Of a DNA stretch of 53,140 bases, positions 41,909-50,173 are shown piece after piece. The stretch covers positions 1-53,140 of the forward strand of contig JAMCTX010000012.1 of NCBI GenBank assembly GCA_023381255.1. The letters run 5' to 3'. The notes beneath the pieces were generated by a model. It ran no database searches, was not told the origin of the DNA, and saw only the letters and a program-made list of their open reading frames with translations. This DNA is from Nitrososphaerota archaeon. Its GTDB lineage: Archaea > Thermoproteota > Nitrososphaeria > Conexivisphaerales > UBA164. Made by a program: the position numbers and the translations under genes. Every line of letters begins with the position of its first letter. The first letter of the stretch is position 1.

Positions 41909-42424
41909 GTGTACACGGTAAGGGAAGCTAATGCACAGGACATGTTGCCAGTGATAGATGCTTACTATTCATATTATGACGAGGTAAAGCGCAATCCGGA
42001 GCTGGGGCTTACGCTTTACAATGAAAAGCCGGACTTGAATGTTGAAAAAAAATGGTACGCTGACTTGATAAGCTCTGGCAGGGCAGTGGCTGTAGTGGGA
42101 GAGGCTGATGGCAGGGCAGTGGGACTCTGCACAATTGAACCAAGAAAGGAGAACTCGGTAATGTCCCACATTGGGGTCCTGGGCATTGCTATAATGCAAA
42201 AATACAGAAACATGGGCATGGGAAGGGCCATGATAACCACGGCCCTGGAGCTTGCACGTGAAAAATTTGAAATAGTAGTGCTTAGCGTATACAGCAACAA
42301 TCTGCACGCCATCCACCTGTACCGCAGTTTGGGATTCACCGAATATGGTCTTCTTCCGCGTGCTTACAAAAGGGGGAACAAATATTTTGATGAGGTGCTC
42401 ATGTATAAAGCACTTAAAGCATAA
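41909..42424 (+). CDS. GNAT-family N-acetyltransferase
   Basis: GTG 41909 opens 171 codons (MYTVREANAQDML). The acetyl-CoA-binding motif is MQKYRNMGMGRAMITTALELA (R/Q-x-x-G-x-G/A type). IVVLSVYSNNLHAIHLYRSLGF is the conserved C-terminal block. The protein transfers an acetyl group from acetyl-CoA to an amine; the acceptor cannot be told, though similar small archaeal proteins act on protein N-termini or polyamines. It follows TFB after 41 bp. Confidence 0.85.
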   Translation: MYTVREANAQDMLPVIDAYYSYYDEVKRNPELGLTLYNEKPDLNVEKKWYADLISSGRAVAVVGEADGRAVGLCTIEPRKENSVMSHIGVLGIAIMQKYRNMGMGRAMITTALELAREKFEIVVLSVYSNNLHAIHLYRSLGFTEYGLLPRAYKRGNKYFDEVLMYKALKA

Positions 42425-42428
42425 TAGG

Positions 42429-42488
42429 GTGCGTGTGAACAATTATGCCGACCTCGATGATATTAAGGAAGAGCCGTCTGAGCAGTGA
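42429..42488 (+). CDS. Possible 19-residue micro-ORF upstream of dph6
   Basis: GTG 42429 opens MRVNNYADLDDIKEEPSEQ and ends at TGA 42486-42488, which shares its A with the ATG of dph6 (TGATG). Such overlaps usually mean translational coupling. The product is acidic and too short for a family match. It may also be chance. Confidence 0.2.
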   Translation: MRVNNYADLDDIKEEPSEQ

Positions 42489-43159
42489 TGAGGATTATGA
42501 GAAATGAGAGGTCAATTTATGCGGCTCTGCTGTCTGGAGGAAAGGACAGCAATTTTGCAATGTTTGAAATATACAGGCGCACCGGGCAGCTCCCATGCTG
42601 CGCCATAACTGTCTTTACTGAAAAGGATGATATGGTTTTCCACTATGAAAATACATCGTGGGTTAAACTCCAATGCGCTTCCCTGGGCATACCGTGGATA
42701 GCGGTAAAAAGCATAGAAGAGGGACTGGATGCGGCTAGCAGAAATTATGATGCGAAAGAGCTGGTTACTGGGGGCATAGCAAGCAACTTTCAAAAAAGGA
42801 AATTTTCTGAAGTTGCTGCAAAATTCAACATGAAGACCGTCAATCCGTTGTGGGGCATTGATCAGGAATATTATATGAGGCAGCTGCCAGGCAATGGTTT
42901 TGATTACATAATCGTAAAGGTGGCTTCGCTTGGACTGGGCAGAGAATGGCTTGGGAGGAAAATGGACGGGGATGCTACCGAGCAGCTGATAAAACTTTCC
43001 AAAAGGTACAGGTTCAATCCTTCGCTTGAAGGAGGAGAGGGTGAAACCTTTGTGCTCTGGATGCCCCTTTACAGGAAGAGGATACGCATTAATGATGCTG
43101 AAATGGTGTGGGAGAAGGATTCAGGAACATATTTAATAAGGAGCGCCGATCTTGAATAA
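42488..43159 (+). CDS. dph6: Diphthine-ammonia ligase (Dph6)
   Basis: A 223-residue ATP-dependent amidase that completes diphthamide on elongation factor 2. The PP-loop motif is LLSGGKDSNFAMFEIYRR. The region NTSWVKLQCASLGIPW and the block ELVTGGIASNFQKRKFSEVAAKF are standard for the ATP_bind_4 family. NPSLEGGEGETFVLWMPLY is the conserved C-terminal motif. The start is ATG 42488, with GTG 42485 as a one-codon-longer alternative. The stop lies 5 bp before the SRP54 start, so the genes are co-transcribed. Confidence 0.92.
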   Translation: MRIMRNERSIYAALLSGGKDSNFAMFEIYRRTGQLPCCAITVFTEKDDMVFHYENTSWVKLQCASLGIPWIAVKSIEEGLDAASRNYDAKELVTGGIASNFQKRKFSEVAAKFNMKTVNPLWGIDQEYYMRQLPGNGFDYIIVKVASLGLGREWLGRKMDGDATEQLIKLSKRYRFNPSLEGGEGETFVLWMPLYRKRIRINDAEMVWEKDSGTYLIRSADLE

Positions 43160-43164
43160 AAAAG

Positions 43165-44460
43165 ATGCTGGATGACCTTAAAGACGGCCTGAGAGCGGCC
43201 CTTGATAAATTCATAAGGAGAGGAGGCATTGACGAGCAGGCGCTGAAAGAGTTCATTGTTGACCTTCAAAGGGTACTTCTCAAATCTGATGTAAATGTAA
43301 AGCTAGTGCTGGAATTTTCTAAAAAAATTGAGGAAAGGCTGAAGAGCGAAGGAACACTGCCAGGCATTTCACTTAAAGAAATGGCAGTGAAGGCAGTATA
43401 TGATGAGATGACAGAACTTCTCGGGGGAGATTTCAAGCTATCTCTTGGTCCAAAAAACTTGATAATGCTTGTTGGGATTCAGGGTTCTGGCAAAACCACC
43501 TTTTCCGTTAAACTGGGCAAGTACTTGGCAGCAAAGGGGTTCAAGGTTGGAATAATCGGTGCTGATATATACAGGCCAGGCGCTCTTGAACAACTTCAGA
43601 GCTTTGCTTCAAGGGCCGGTATAAACGTATATGGCGACCCAAAGAAGGATCCCATAAAGATAGTAAAGGAAGGTCTCCAAGAATTCAAGGACAGAAATGC
43701 AATAATTATAGACACTGCAGGCAGGCACAAGGATGAATCTTCTTTAATGCAGGAAGTCAAAAAGCTTGAGGAAGAAGTTAAGCCGACATTAACGCTCTTG
43801 GTAGTAGATGCCACAATAGGACAGCAAGCATTTAATCAGGCAAAGGCATTTTCTGACACGGTAGAAGTTGGCGGGCTGGTCATAACAAAGCTGGATGGCA
43901 GCGCAAAGGGAGGCGGCGCGCTTGCGGCTGCAGCTGCAACGGGGGCCAAGGTTTACTTTATTTCAAACGGCGAAAGGATAGGGGACATTGAAGAGTTTTC
44001 GCCCAAGCACTTTGTTTCAAGGCTGCTGGGAATAGGGGACCTGGAAATGCTGCTTGACAAGGTAAAGGAAGCCGAAATCAAGGTAAGTGAGAAGGAAGCA
44101 AAAAAAATAATGAAAGGCAGAATGGACTTCGAGGACTTTCTTGCCCAGATTGAGCAGATGGAAAAAATAGGTCCTCTGGAGAAGATAGTTGACATGCTTC
44201 CCGCGCCATTTAATGTAAACAAGAAGGAAATAGATAAGGCGAAAGTTCAGCTGAAAAAGTGGAAGGCCATAATACACAGCATGAATATCACGGAAAGGAG
44301 AAACCCAAAAATAATCAACACGCCGAGATTGAGGAGGATTGCGGCTGGTTCAGGGACTTCAGAAAAGGATGTCAGGGACCTCATAGATGCGCTCAATAAG
44401 GGAAAGTTAATGGCTAAGGCTGCTAGGAGGATGAACGTTCCTTTTGGCGCTTCCCCGTAA
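43165..44460 (+). CDS. srp54: Signal recognition particle protein SRP54
   Basis: A 431-residue GTPase that binds signal sequences and SRP RNA. The N-domain helices (LDDLKDGLRAALDKFI) are followed by the G-domain: GIQGSGKTTFSVKLG, IDTAGRHKDES, and TKLDGSAKGGGALAAA. The C-terminal M-domain contains DFEDFLAQIEQMEK and INTPRLRRIAAGSGTSEKDVRDLI, the RNA-binding part, while the methionine-rich tail is short. It is 5 bp downstream of dph6. Its 3' end overlaps the end of the convergent PriL gene by 38 bp. Confidence 0.96.
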   Translation: MLDDLKDGLRAALDKFIRRGGIDEQALKEFIVDLQRVLLKSDVNVKLVLEFSKKIEERLKSEGTLPGISLKEMAVKAVYDEMTELLGGDFKLSLGPKNLIMLVGIQGSGKTTFSVKLGKYLAAKGFKVGIIGADIYRPGALEQLQSFASRAGINVYGDPKKDPIKIVKEGLQEFKDRNAIIIDTAGRHKDESSLMQEVKKLEEEVKPTLTLLVVDATIGQQAFNQAKAFSDTVEVGGLVITKLDGSAKGGGALAAAAATGAKVYFISNGERIGDIEEFSPKHFVSRLLGIGDLEMLLDKVKEAEIKVSEKEAKKIMKGRMDFEDFLAQIEQMEKIGPLEKIVDMLPAPFNVNKKEIDKAKVQLKKWKAIIHSMNITERRNPKIINTPRLRRIAAGSGTSEKDVRDLIDALNKGKLMAKAARRMNVPFGASP

Positions 44461-45508
44461 ATTGCACGGGGTTTTTAATGCTGTCACATTCCTCTGTTTT
44501 GAAACAAAGCCCTTCGGATGCAAGCTTTGAACAACTGGGCACCATGTATTTCGGACCGTTTTCCTTTTTGCCGGCAATCTGCTCCACCTGATACCTTGTT
44601 ATTTTTTCGCTGAAATCAGGCGATGTTGTAAACAGGTTGATCACGCTCTGTATATCATAACCACGGTTTATAAAAAATGAGGCAATTAAAAATCTTGCCG
44701 CATGGGGTATGTTTTCACCCTTCTTCATCCTATCAAGCTGCACCTGAACGCATGGCGGCACGCCACCCTCTATGGGCTTTACAACCACTTTCGGTTTGTA
44801 AACCATTATCTCTGACAGAATGTTTGCCAGCTCCCCCTTCAAAACTGGTTCTGGCATTTTCTGAACAGTTTGATTTATCGACTTGGCTGCGGATTCCCTG
44901 AAAATGTGCAAAATTTCGTTGTCCTTTACAAACACCTTGCCTGCGATGACCCACCTGTTGACAAGCTTCCAGCTTGGCTGTGAGACTATTGCGTTCTTGA
45001 GATAATCAGAAATGTCCACTAAAAATCCCTCACCATAGTAGTCGGTTAAATTGATGCCGCATGTGTGCTCTATAATTGGCACAGCCTGGCTTCTCCTGCT
45101 CTGGGCCAGAAAGTAGCCCATGTACCTTTCACTTCTTCTTGCTTCTGCCAGAGCAAACCTGCTTGTCAACCGCTGGTCATTAGCTGCGCGTAAAATTATC
45201 AACGCAAAAATAAATGATGCAAGGGATATTTCATGGGAAATATCAGCAAGATCTGGTGAATCACCATTCCCCAAAGCATCATTTAGCCTGACCCTTACTA
45301 TTGAAAAAACCTCTTCCGCATTGTGCCCCAGAACTTCTGTGCCATCCAGCGCCCCCAGATTCAACCCCCTCATTCTGCTTATTGCCATCGATGTGCTTTC
45401 AGATAAAAACGGGTATTTGGCGTAGTCTGCATTTCCCATTAATTCAGCCAATAAGCTCACCCCAAACAAGCTTAAGAAATACAGCCGCTGCGCTCCGTGG
45501 TTGCACAT
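44423..45508 (-). CDS. priL: DNA primase large subunit PriL
   Basis: A 361-residue partner of the catalytic primase PriS. Four cysteines ligating the 4Fe-4S cluster are visible: PPCVQVQL, MVPSCSKLA, EGLCFKTE and EECDSIKN. The C-terminal block GENIPHAARFLIASFFINRGY matches the conserved region of archaeal/eukaryotic PriL. The start is ATG 45508 (MCNHGAQRLYF), 22 bp downstream of a TATATAT box at 45530-45536, while ATG 45439 (MGNADYAKYPFLSES) is nearer to the family N-terminus. It runs opposite to SRP54 and overlaps its 3' end. Confidence 0.92.
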   Translation of the reverse strand: MCNHGAQRLYFLSLFGVSLLAELMGNADYAKYPFLSESTSMAISRMRGLNLGALDGTEVLGHNAEEVFSIVRVRLNDALGNGDSPDLADISHEISLASFIFALIILRAANDQRLTSRFALAEARRSERYMGYFLAQSRRSQAVPIIEHTCGINLTDYYGEGFLVDISDYLKNAIVSQPSWKLVNRWVIAGKVFVKDNEILHIFRESAAKSINQTVQKMPEPVLKGELANILSEIMVYKPKVVVKPIEGGVPPCVQVQLDRMKKGENIPHAARFLIASFFINRGYDIQSVINLFTTSPDFSEKITRYQVEQIAGKKENGPKYMVPSCSKLASEGLCFKTEECDSIKNPVQFTGKRQKERSSS

Positions 45509-45529
45509 TTAGTTAATAATCATAGGCGA

Positions 45530-45536
45530 TATATAT
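45530..45536 (-). promoter_or_regulatory. priL: TATA box of priL
   Basis: On the minus strand the TATATAT box begins 22 bp upstream of ATG 45508, a typical distance for leaderless initiation. Confidence 0.55.
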
Positions 45537-45658
45537 GCTGATTGACAAAAATCTTGAGCAAAAATAAACGCGCCCTTTTCTTTTTCATCAGTAAAATTTT
45601 AAATATGAATTTAAATATATCTTTTTTAAAATGATGCCTGTTGAAGGAATTCTGGTTC

Positions 45659-46348
45659 ATGAACCAAAACTTATACTATAACCTGCTTTATCTGCCATTT
45701 ACATTTCTAAGCATTTCATATGTGCTGGATGGGTTAATAGTAGGGCGCAATTTTATCCTTCTAGCTGACTTGCTGCTTATACTGGCCTACTTTGTAGGGC
45801 ATGGAATAGCGTCGCATTTTATAAACGAAGCGTATTCAATGCACTTTTCTGATTACCGTGAAGCCAGAAAAATCAAATCAATTGGTTACTTGTCATTGAC
45901 CATAAGCGCATTGCTGGGAGCAGTGTCGCTCGCCCTTTTAAAATGGAATTTATACCTTTTGACCATTGGGATACTGGAAATTGCCTTTCTGATAACTTAT
46001 AATCATCCCAAAACCAGCTTCATGCATAACGATGCCACAATAGGTGTTTCTGTAGGAGCTCTGCCAGCTCTGGCCGGCTACGTTGCTGCAACGAGCTCCT
46101 TATCTATAAATGGGGCAATACTTGCCCTTTTATGCACGCTAATTATACTGCTTGAAATCACTCCGAGCCGGTTTGTAAAGCACTGGAGGAGAAAGCCGAG
46201 CGAGCCGGTAAAAGTTGTATTTGATGATGGTAGCGAAGAAAACGTCACGCTTAAATCCTTGATTGAAAGGCCGGAGAGGACGATAAAGATAATGGTTATT
46301 CTTTCTTACCTTTTGCCTGTCTTTTTGGTTGCTTTGATTTATGGCTGA
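45659..46348 (+). CDS. Polytopic membrane protein, UbiA-like (uncertain)
   Basis: A 229-residue protein with about seven hydrophobic segments. The first cytoplasmic loop, YFVGHGIASHFINEAYSMHFSDY, sits where UbiA prenyltransferases have their N-D-x-x-D-x-x-x-D motif, but here the motif reads N-E-A-Y-S and lacks most acidic residues. The length is below the usual 280-300. It may be a degenerate UbiA relative or an unrelated membrane protein. TTG 45641 is an upstream start option; ATG 45659 is preferred. A TTTAAATATA box lies at 45610-45619. Its stop abuts that of the convergent ABC permease. Confidence 0.5.
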   Translation: MNQNLYYNLLYLPFTFLSISYVLDGLIVGRNFILLADLLLILAYFVGHGIASHFINEAYSMHFSDYREARKIKSIGYLSLTISALLGAVSLALLKWNLYLLTIGILEIAFLITYNHPKTSFMHNDATIGVSVGALPALAGYVAATSSLSINGAILALLCTLIILLEITPSRFVKHWRRKPSEPVKVVFDDGSEENVTLKSLIERPERTIKIMVILSYLLPVFLVALIYG

Positions 46349-47563
46349 CTATTCGTTCCTAAGCACTCTGACCGGCTCCACTCTTGAGGCCTTATAAGCA
46401 GGTATCGACCCTGCTATAATACCTATTATGGCAGATATAACTACAACTATAGCTATTGTGGATGGATCGAATACCGGCATCGCATACCCTATTGAAAATC
46501 CTGACTGCCCACCAAAGTTCAAAAATCTGGGGATTATAAGAGAAAGGGCATACGAACCCACAGCTCCAAGAGTGACGCCTATCAATCCCCCCACCAAGCC
46601 CATTATGCCGGATTCAAGCATGAAAATATTCATCACGTCATTATTTCTGAAACCGAGGGCCTTCAATATCCCAATTTCACGTATTCTCTCAAGGGTGCTT
46701 GTGTACATGGTGGTTGTAACCCCAACAAATGCGACCAAAAAAGACACTGAGGCAGCTGAAGCAAGCAGCAGGTTAAGAGTGCCCACTATAGAATTTGCCA
46801 CATTTATTGCCTCCTGAGAACTGAGCACCTGAAGGTTGTTTCCATAATACCCTTTTATGCTGTTTGTTATGGAAGTAACGTCAGAAGAACTCTGAGCAAT
46901 TACAAGCAACCCATCATACGGGGAATTTCCCGTAAGCTGGCTTCCTGTGTTCAATGGAACAAACACCCCCTGGTCCACATTTACTATGAACGATGGCCCG
47001 AACTCCTTCAATATCCCCATTACAAGAAAACTTTTTGAAACCTGCTGCCCTTTAACTGATATTGTCATCGTTACTACATTGTTTAGTTTATAGCTTGAAT
47101 ACTGACTATCCTGTGGATTCGCAATCTGCCACCCTATAACTGCACCAAAGGTGTTAAATTGCTGGGGAAATTGCCCCTGCGATAGTTTTATTCCAGGCAC
47201 TGCGCTCTCCAGCCCCGTCTGCAGGTTTATAGCAAAAACCACCACGCTTTCCTTACCGCCGGGCGTGCTTATTTGAGCCGGTATTGCATAATATGGATAA
47301 ACGCCGCTGACGCCCTTAATCGTTTCAATCTGATTTATTTCCTGGACGGTGATCGTTTTCTGACCATTTGGCTCCACCAAGATCGTATTTGTTCCAAGTT
47401 CAAGCAGCTGCGAGTGTATGTTCTGGCCGTAACCCGAGGTCAGGGAAGTTATTCCTATTACGGCAGCCGGACCTATCATTATTCCCAGTATGGTTAAAGC
47501 GCTTCTGGTCTTCCTTTCGCTCATTGCCCTGATAGCATACATCATCACATCTATCAGCTTCAT
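46349..47563 (-). CDS. ABC transporter permease, MacB/FtsX type
   Basis: A 404-residue permease. The first membrane span follows YAIRAMSERKTRSALTILGIMIG, then comes a large extracellular domain of about 200 residues (TNTILVEPNGQ... to LQVLSSQEAINV). Three C-terminal spans include the FtsX block LERIREIGILKALGFRNNDVMNIFMLES. The ending IPAYKASRVEPVRVLRNE is typical of MacB/LolC-like permeases. Its ATG overlaps the stop of the upstream gene by 4 bp (ATGA), so it belongs to a three-gene operon with 47560-49431 and 49428-50114. Confidence 0.9.
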   Translation of the reverse strand: MKLIDVMMYAIRAMSERKTRSALTILGIMIGPAAVIGITSLTSGYGQNIHSQLLELGTNTILVEPNGQKTITVQEINQIETIKGVSGVYPYYAIPAQISTPGGKESVVVFAINLQTGLESAVPGIKLSQGQFPQQFNTFGAVIGWQIANPQDSQYSSYKLNNVVTMTISVKGQQVSKSFLVMGILKEFGPSFIVNVDQGVFVPLNTGSQLTGNSPYDGLLVIAQSSSDVTSITNSIKGYYGNNLQVLSSQEAINVANSIVGTLNLLLASAASVSFLVAFVGVTTTMYTSTLERIREIGILKALGFRNNDVMNIFMLESGIMGLVGGLIGVTLGAVGSYALSLIIPRFLNFGGQSGFSIGYAMPVFDPSTIAIVVVISAIIGIIAGSIPAYKASRVEPVRVLRNE

Positions 47564-49431
47564 CTTTTCAAGCGCCTTAAGAACAGGTAGACTATCGCAA
47601 TTATAACTATAACAGTGATTACTATTAAAAGCAGCTCAAAACTGCGGTTTGGCGATGCTGCTTGGACCGTAACCTTCCCGCTTATCACCTGCATATATGT
47701 GCTGTAAGTTGCATAATATGTATTTCCCAGACTGTCCTTGTACTGATAGGTGAACGTTACCGGGTAAGACCCTCCCTGAACATTTGATGGTAAATAAACG
47801 GTGTAGCTGAAAGGCGTTGGGGAATCCGTTGGCAGGTCACCAATGTACTGCGACTGGTTGATTTCAAGCCTGGATGAATTTATATAAAGTGTGCCATAAT
47901 AGGCTTCCTCTGTTCCCGAATTTATTATTGTGCCTGACACGGACCCGCTTGAACCGTTATACATTGCAGGAACCTGCACCTGAGAGAAGTTAATTGTTAT
48001 TATGCCATTTATAAACAGAGGAACTGTTTGCTGGATGGATTGTGTGTAGTTTTCACTTCCCTGAAATTGTAACGTAATCTGCAAGGGATAAACCTGGTCC
48101 TGCGTAAAATACGGCATGACATCAAGGCTCAGGTTTGCCTCGCCATTGGGGTTTATGTTTCCCAGAAAAAACGGCCCATATCCCTGAGCTATGTATACAG
48201 ATTGAGCTGGGGATATAAACAACTGAACGTTTTTTAGCCCAATACCCATGGCATTTTTGATGAACACTGTTACCGAATTGTTCCTCATATAATATATGGA
48301 ACCTGGATTGATTGTTATGTATGCTTCCTGTGGTTGGGACGAAACTGATGCATATGTTATATATGATGTCTGCGTCATGCTTCCTGCAGATTCATACTGA
48401 AGCTCGACGGTAATTGGGTAAATGCCAGATGGCAGGTTCTGCGGCGCATAAATTGTATATTCAAAGCTTGCAGAGCTGCCGGAACCAAGCATGCCCAGCT
48501 GGCTTGTGTTTCCCTGCGCAAGCTCAACGCCCTGCATCTGCAAGCTAACAGTCAGGTCATATATCGGCGAGCTGCCCGTGTTTTTTATTGACGCGTTTAT
48601 GCTGGAATATTCTCCTTCCAGCAGGCCTGGAGAGTTCAGGCTTACACTCAATTCTGTCCTTGGATATATTATAAGTTCAAGGGTTCCTGAATTGGTAAAG
48701 TATGCACCGTTTGAATCCATGTAAGTTATGGTATATGGTTCGTAGTAATTGCCTGGGGCAACCGCCTGAGTAACATTAACCACAGATGTAACAGGTTCAA
48801 ATGATCCCGGTGAAATTTCAGAAACGTAAAAGCTTTCGGTGCTGCCCGATGTTTGCGACTGAAGACCAGTCGGTAGCTGCAGGTTAAGCGTTACATGGTA
48901 AATGGATCCGCTATCAGGGTTGCTTATCAATGCTGTTAATTGCGCACTTCCGTATCCCGGGTAGGGATAAAGCCTTGATGTGCTCCCCCAGTAAAGTTCA
49001 GAGGCTGAGACAGAAGGTGGCGGTGAAATCCTGGCGCTTACAGTAAAATTGTAAGTATTGCCGTCAGTCTGAACGATCTTGATTGGGATGCTATAGGTGC
49101 CGGGGTTAGCTGAAGGCTTAACGTTCAGAGTAAATGTAAATATTGCAGGAGAAACTGATTGTGAAGTGCTCCTGGCTATGGACCCGCCTGTGGAATTTGT
49201 TAACACGGTTGATGGCAGGTCAAGCTGCGCATAAAGTATGGAAGTATCATTCTGCACCTCCACAGTATATGGGATGTTGGTGTAGCCGGGCCTGACTGTG
49301 ATTGGCTGCTGCATTGTGCCCCAGTTGCTGTAAATTATAACTGGCTGAGAATGCGCAAATGAAGGCGTTGCCGAAAACGCCATGGCCGCAGTTAGCGCCA
49401 GGACTATGAAAATAGGTATCTTGCTGTTCAA
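47560..49431 (-). CDS. ABC exporter-associated surface protein with CARDB-like repeats
   Basis: A 623-residue extracellular protein. A signal peptide ([20 protein letters not shown]) precedes about four or five beta-sandwich repeats of roughly 110-130 residues, each with a pattern of Y-P-G/N-x-x-x-S-N/T and T-Y-x-D-x-x-G blocks, resembling CARDB/NEW3-type domains. A single C-terminal membrane span follows (LLLIVITVIVIIAIVYLFL), with a positive tail RRLKR. The stop and start overlaps (4 bp each side) show that it is made with the permease and ATPase, so it probably acts as the extracellular partner. Confidence 0.75.
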   Translation of the reverse strand: MNSKIPIFIVLALTAAMAFSATPSFAHSQPVIIYSNWGTMQQPITVRPGYTNIPYTVEVQNDTSILYAQLDLPSTVLTNSTGGSIARSTSQSVSPAIFTFTLNVKPSANPGTYSIPIKIVQTDGNTYNFTVSARISPPPSVSASELYWGSTSRLYPYPGYGSAQLTALISNPDSGSIYHVTLNLQLPTGLQSQTSGSTESFYVSEISPGSFEPVTSVVNVTQAVAPGNYYEPYTITYMDSNGAYFTNSGTLELIIYPRTELSVSLNSPGLLEGEYSSINASIKNTGSSPIYDLTVSLQMQGVELAQGNTSQLGMLGSGSSASFEYTIYAPQNLPSGIYPITVELQYESAGSMTQTSYITYASVSSQPQEAYITINPGSIYYMRNNSVTVFIKNAMGIGLKNVQLFISPAQSVYIAQGYGPFFLGNINPNGEANLSLDVMPYFTQDQVYPLQITLQFQGSENYTQSIQQTVPLFINGIITINFSQVQVPAMYNGSSGSVSGTIINSGTEEAYYGTLYINSSRLEINQSQYIGDLPTDSPTPFSYTVYLPSNVQGGSYPVTFTYQYKDSLGNTYYATYSTYMQVISGKVTVQAASPNRSFELLLIVITVIVIIAIVYLFLRRLKR

Positions 49432-50114
49432 TTTACCTGTTCCACCCTTTCAATCATGCCGTCCTTTAACTGAATTATCTTTTTTGTCATCTTTGCAAGG
49501 TCCATGTTGTGTGTTACCATGATTATCGTCTTGCTCATGGTTTTGTTTACATATGTTAAAACGTTCATTATGTTTTCTGCATTTTTGCTGTCAAGGTTGC
49601 CCGTTGGTTCATCTGCCAGTATTATTGTTGGGTTTGTAACCAGCGCCCTGGCAATGGCAACCCTCTGCTGTTCCCCGCCGCTGAGTTCCGATGGTTTCCT
49701 TTTTACCATGCTGCTCAGCCCCACATCATTCAGGGCCTTTGTTGCAAGCTGATACCTTTCAGAGGAGTTGACCCCTCTAACTACAAGAGGCAAAGAAACA
49801 TTTTCAAGGGCGGTCAACCTGTTTATGAGATTGTACGACTGGAATATGAATCCGATATGAATGTTACGGATTTTGGACAACTCATCGTCGGTCATGCCCG
49901 TGGTATCCTTCCCGCCTATATACACCTTGCCGGAAGTGGGTTTGTCAAGTGTTCCAATTACACTGAGGAGCGTCGTTTTGCCAGACCCAGATGGGCCAAC
50001 AATTGAAGCGAATTCCCCCTCTGCAATATTTAAGCTTATACCCTTTAGTGCAACTGTGCCAGCTGCACCGGGATAGACTTTTTTAACATTATCAAGCAAA
50101 ACAGCATCTGTCAA
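49428..50114 (-). CDS. ABC transporter ATP-binding protein, LolD/MacB type
   Basis: A 228-residue ATPase. Walker A is [14 protein letters not shown], the Q-loop is [18 protein letters not shown], the signature is [16 protein letters not shown], Walker B is [15 protein letters not shown], and the H-loop is [11 protein letters not shown] 50114 is the start; a minus-strand TTTAAAA box (50141-50150) is 27 bp upstream. It heads the operon and powers the MacB-like permease and its surface partner, by inference exporting or extracting a substrate rather than importing it. Confidence 0.93.
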   Translation of the reverse strand: MTDAVLLDNVKKVYPGAAGTVALKGISLNIAEGEFASIVGPSGSGKTTLLSVIGTLDKPTSGKVYIGGKDTTGMTDDELSKIRNIHIGFIFQSYNLINRLTALENVSLPLVVRGVNSSERYQLATKALNDVGLSSMVKRKPSELSGGEQQRVAIARALVTNPTIILADEPTGNLDSKNAENIMNVLTYVNKTMSKTIIMVTHNMDLAKMTKKIIQLKDGMIERVEQVN

Positions 50115-50173
50115 TTTATTATCGGCAACGATATCTTTGTTTTTAAATCTTTGCCAAAAAACTTACTGCAACT

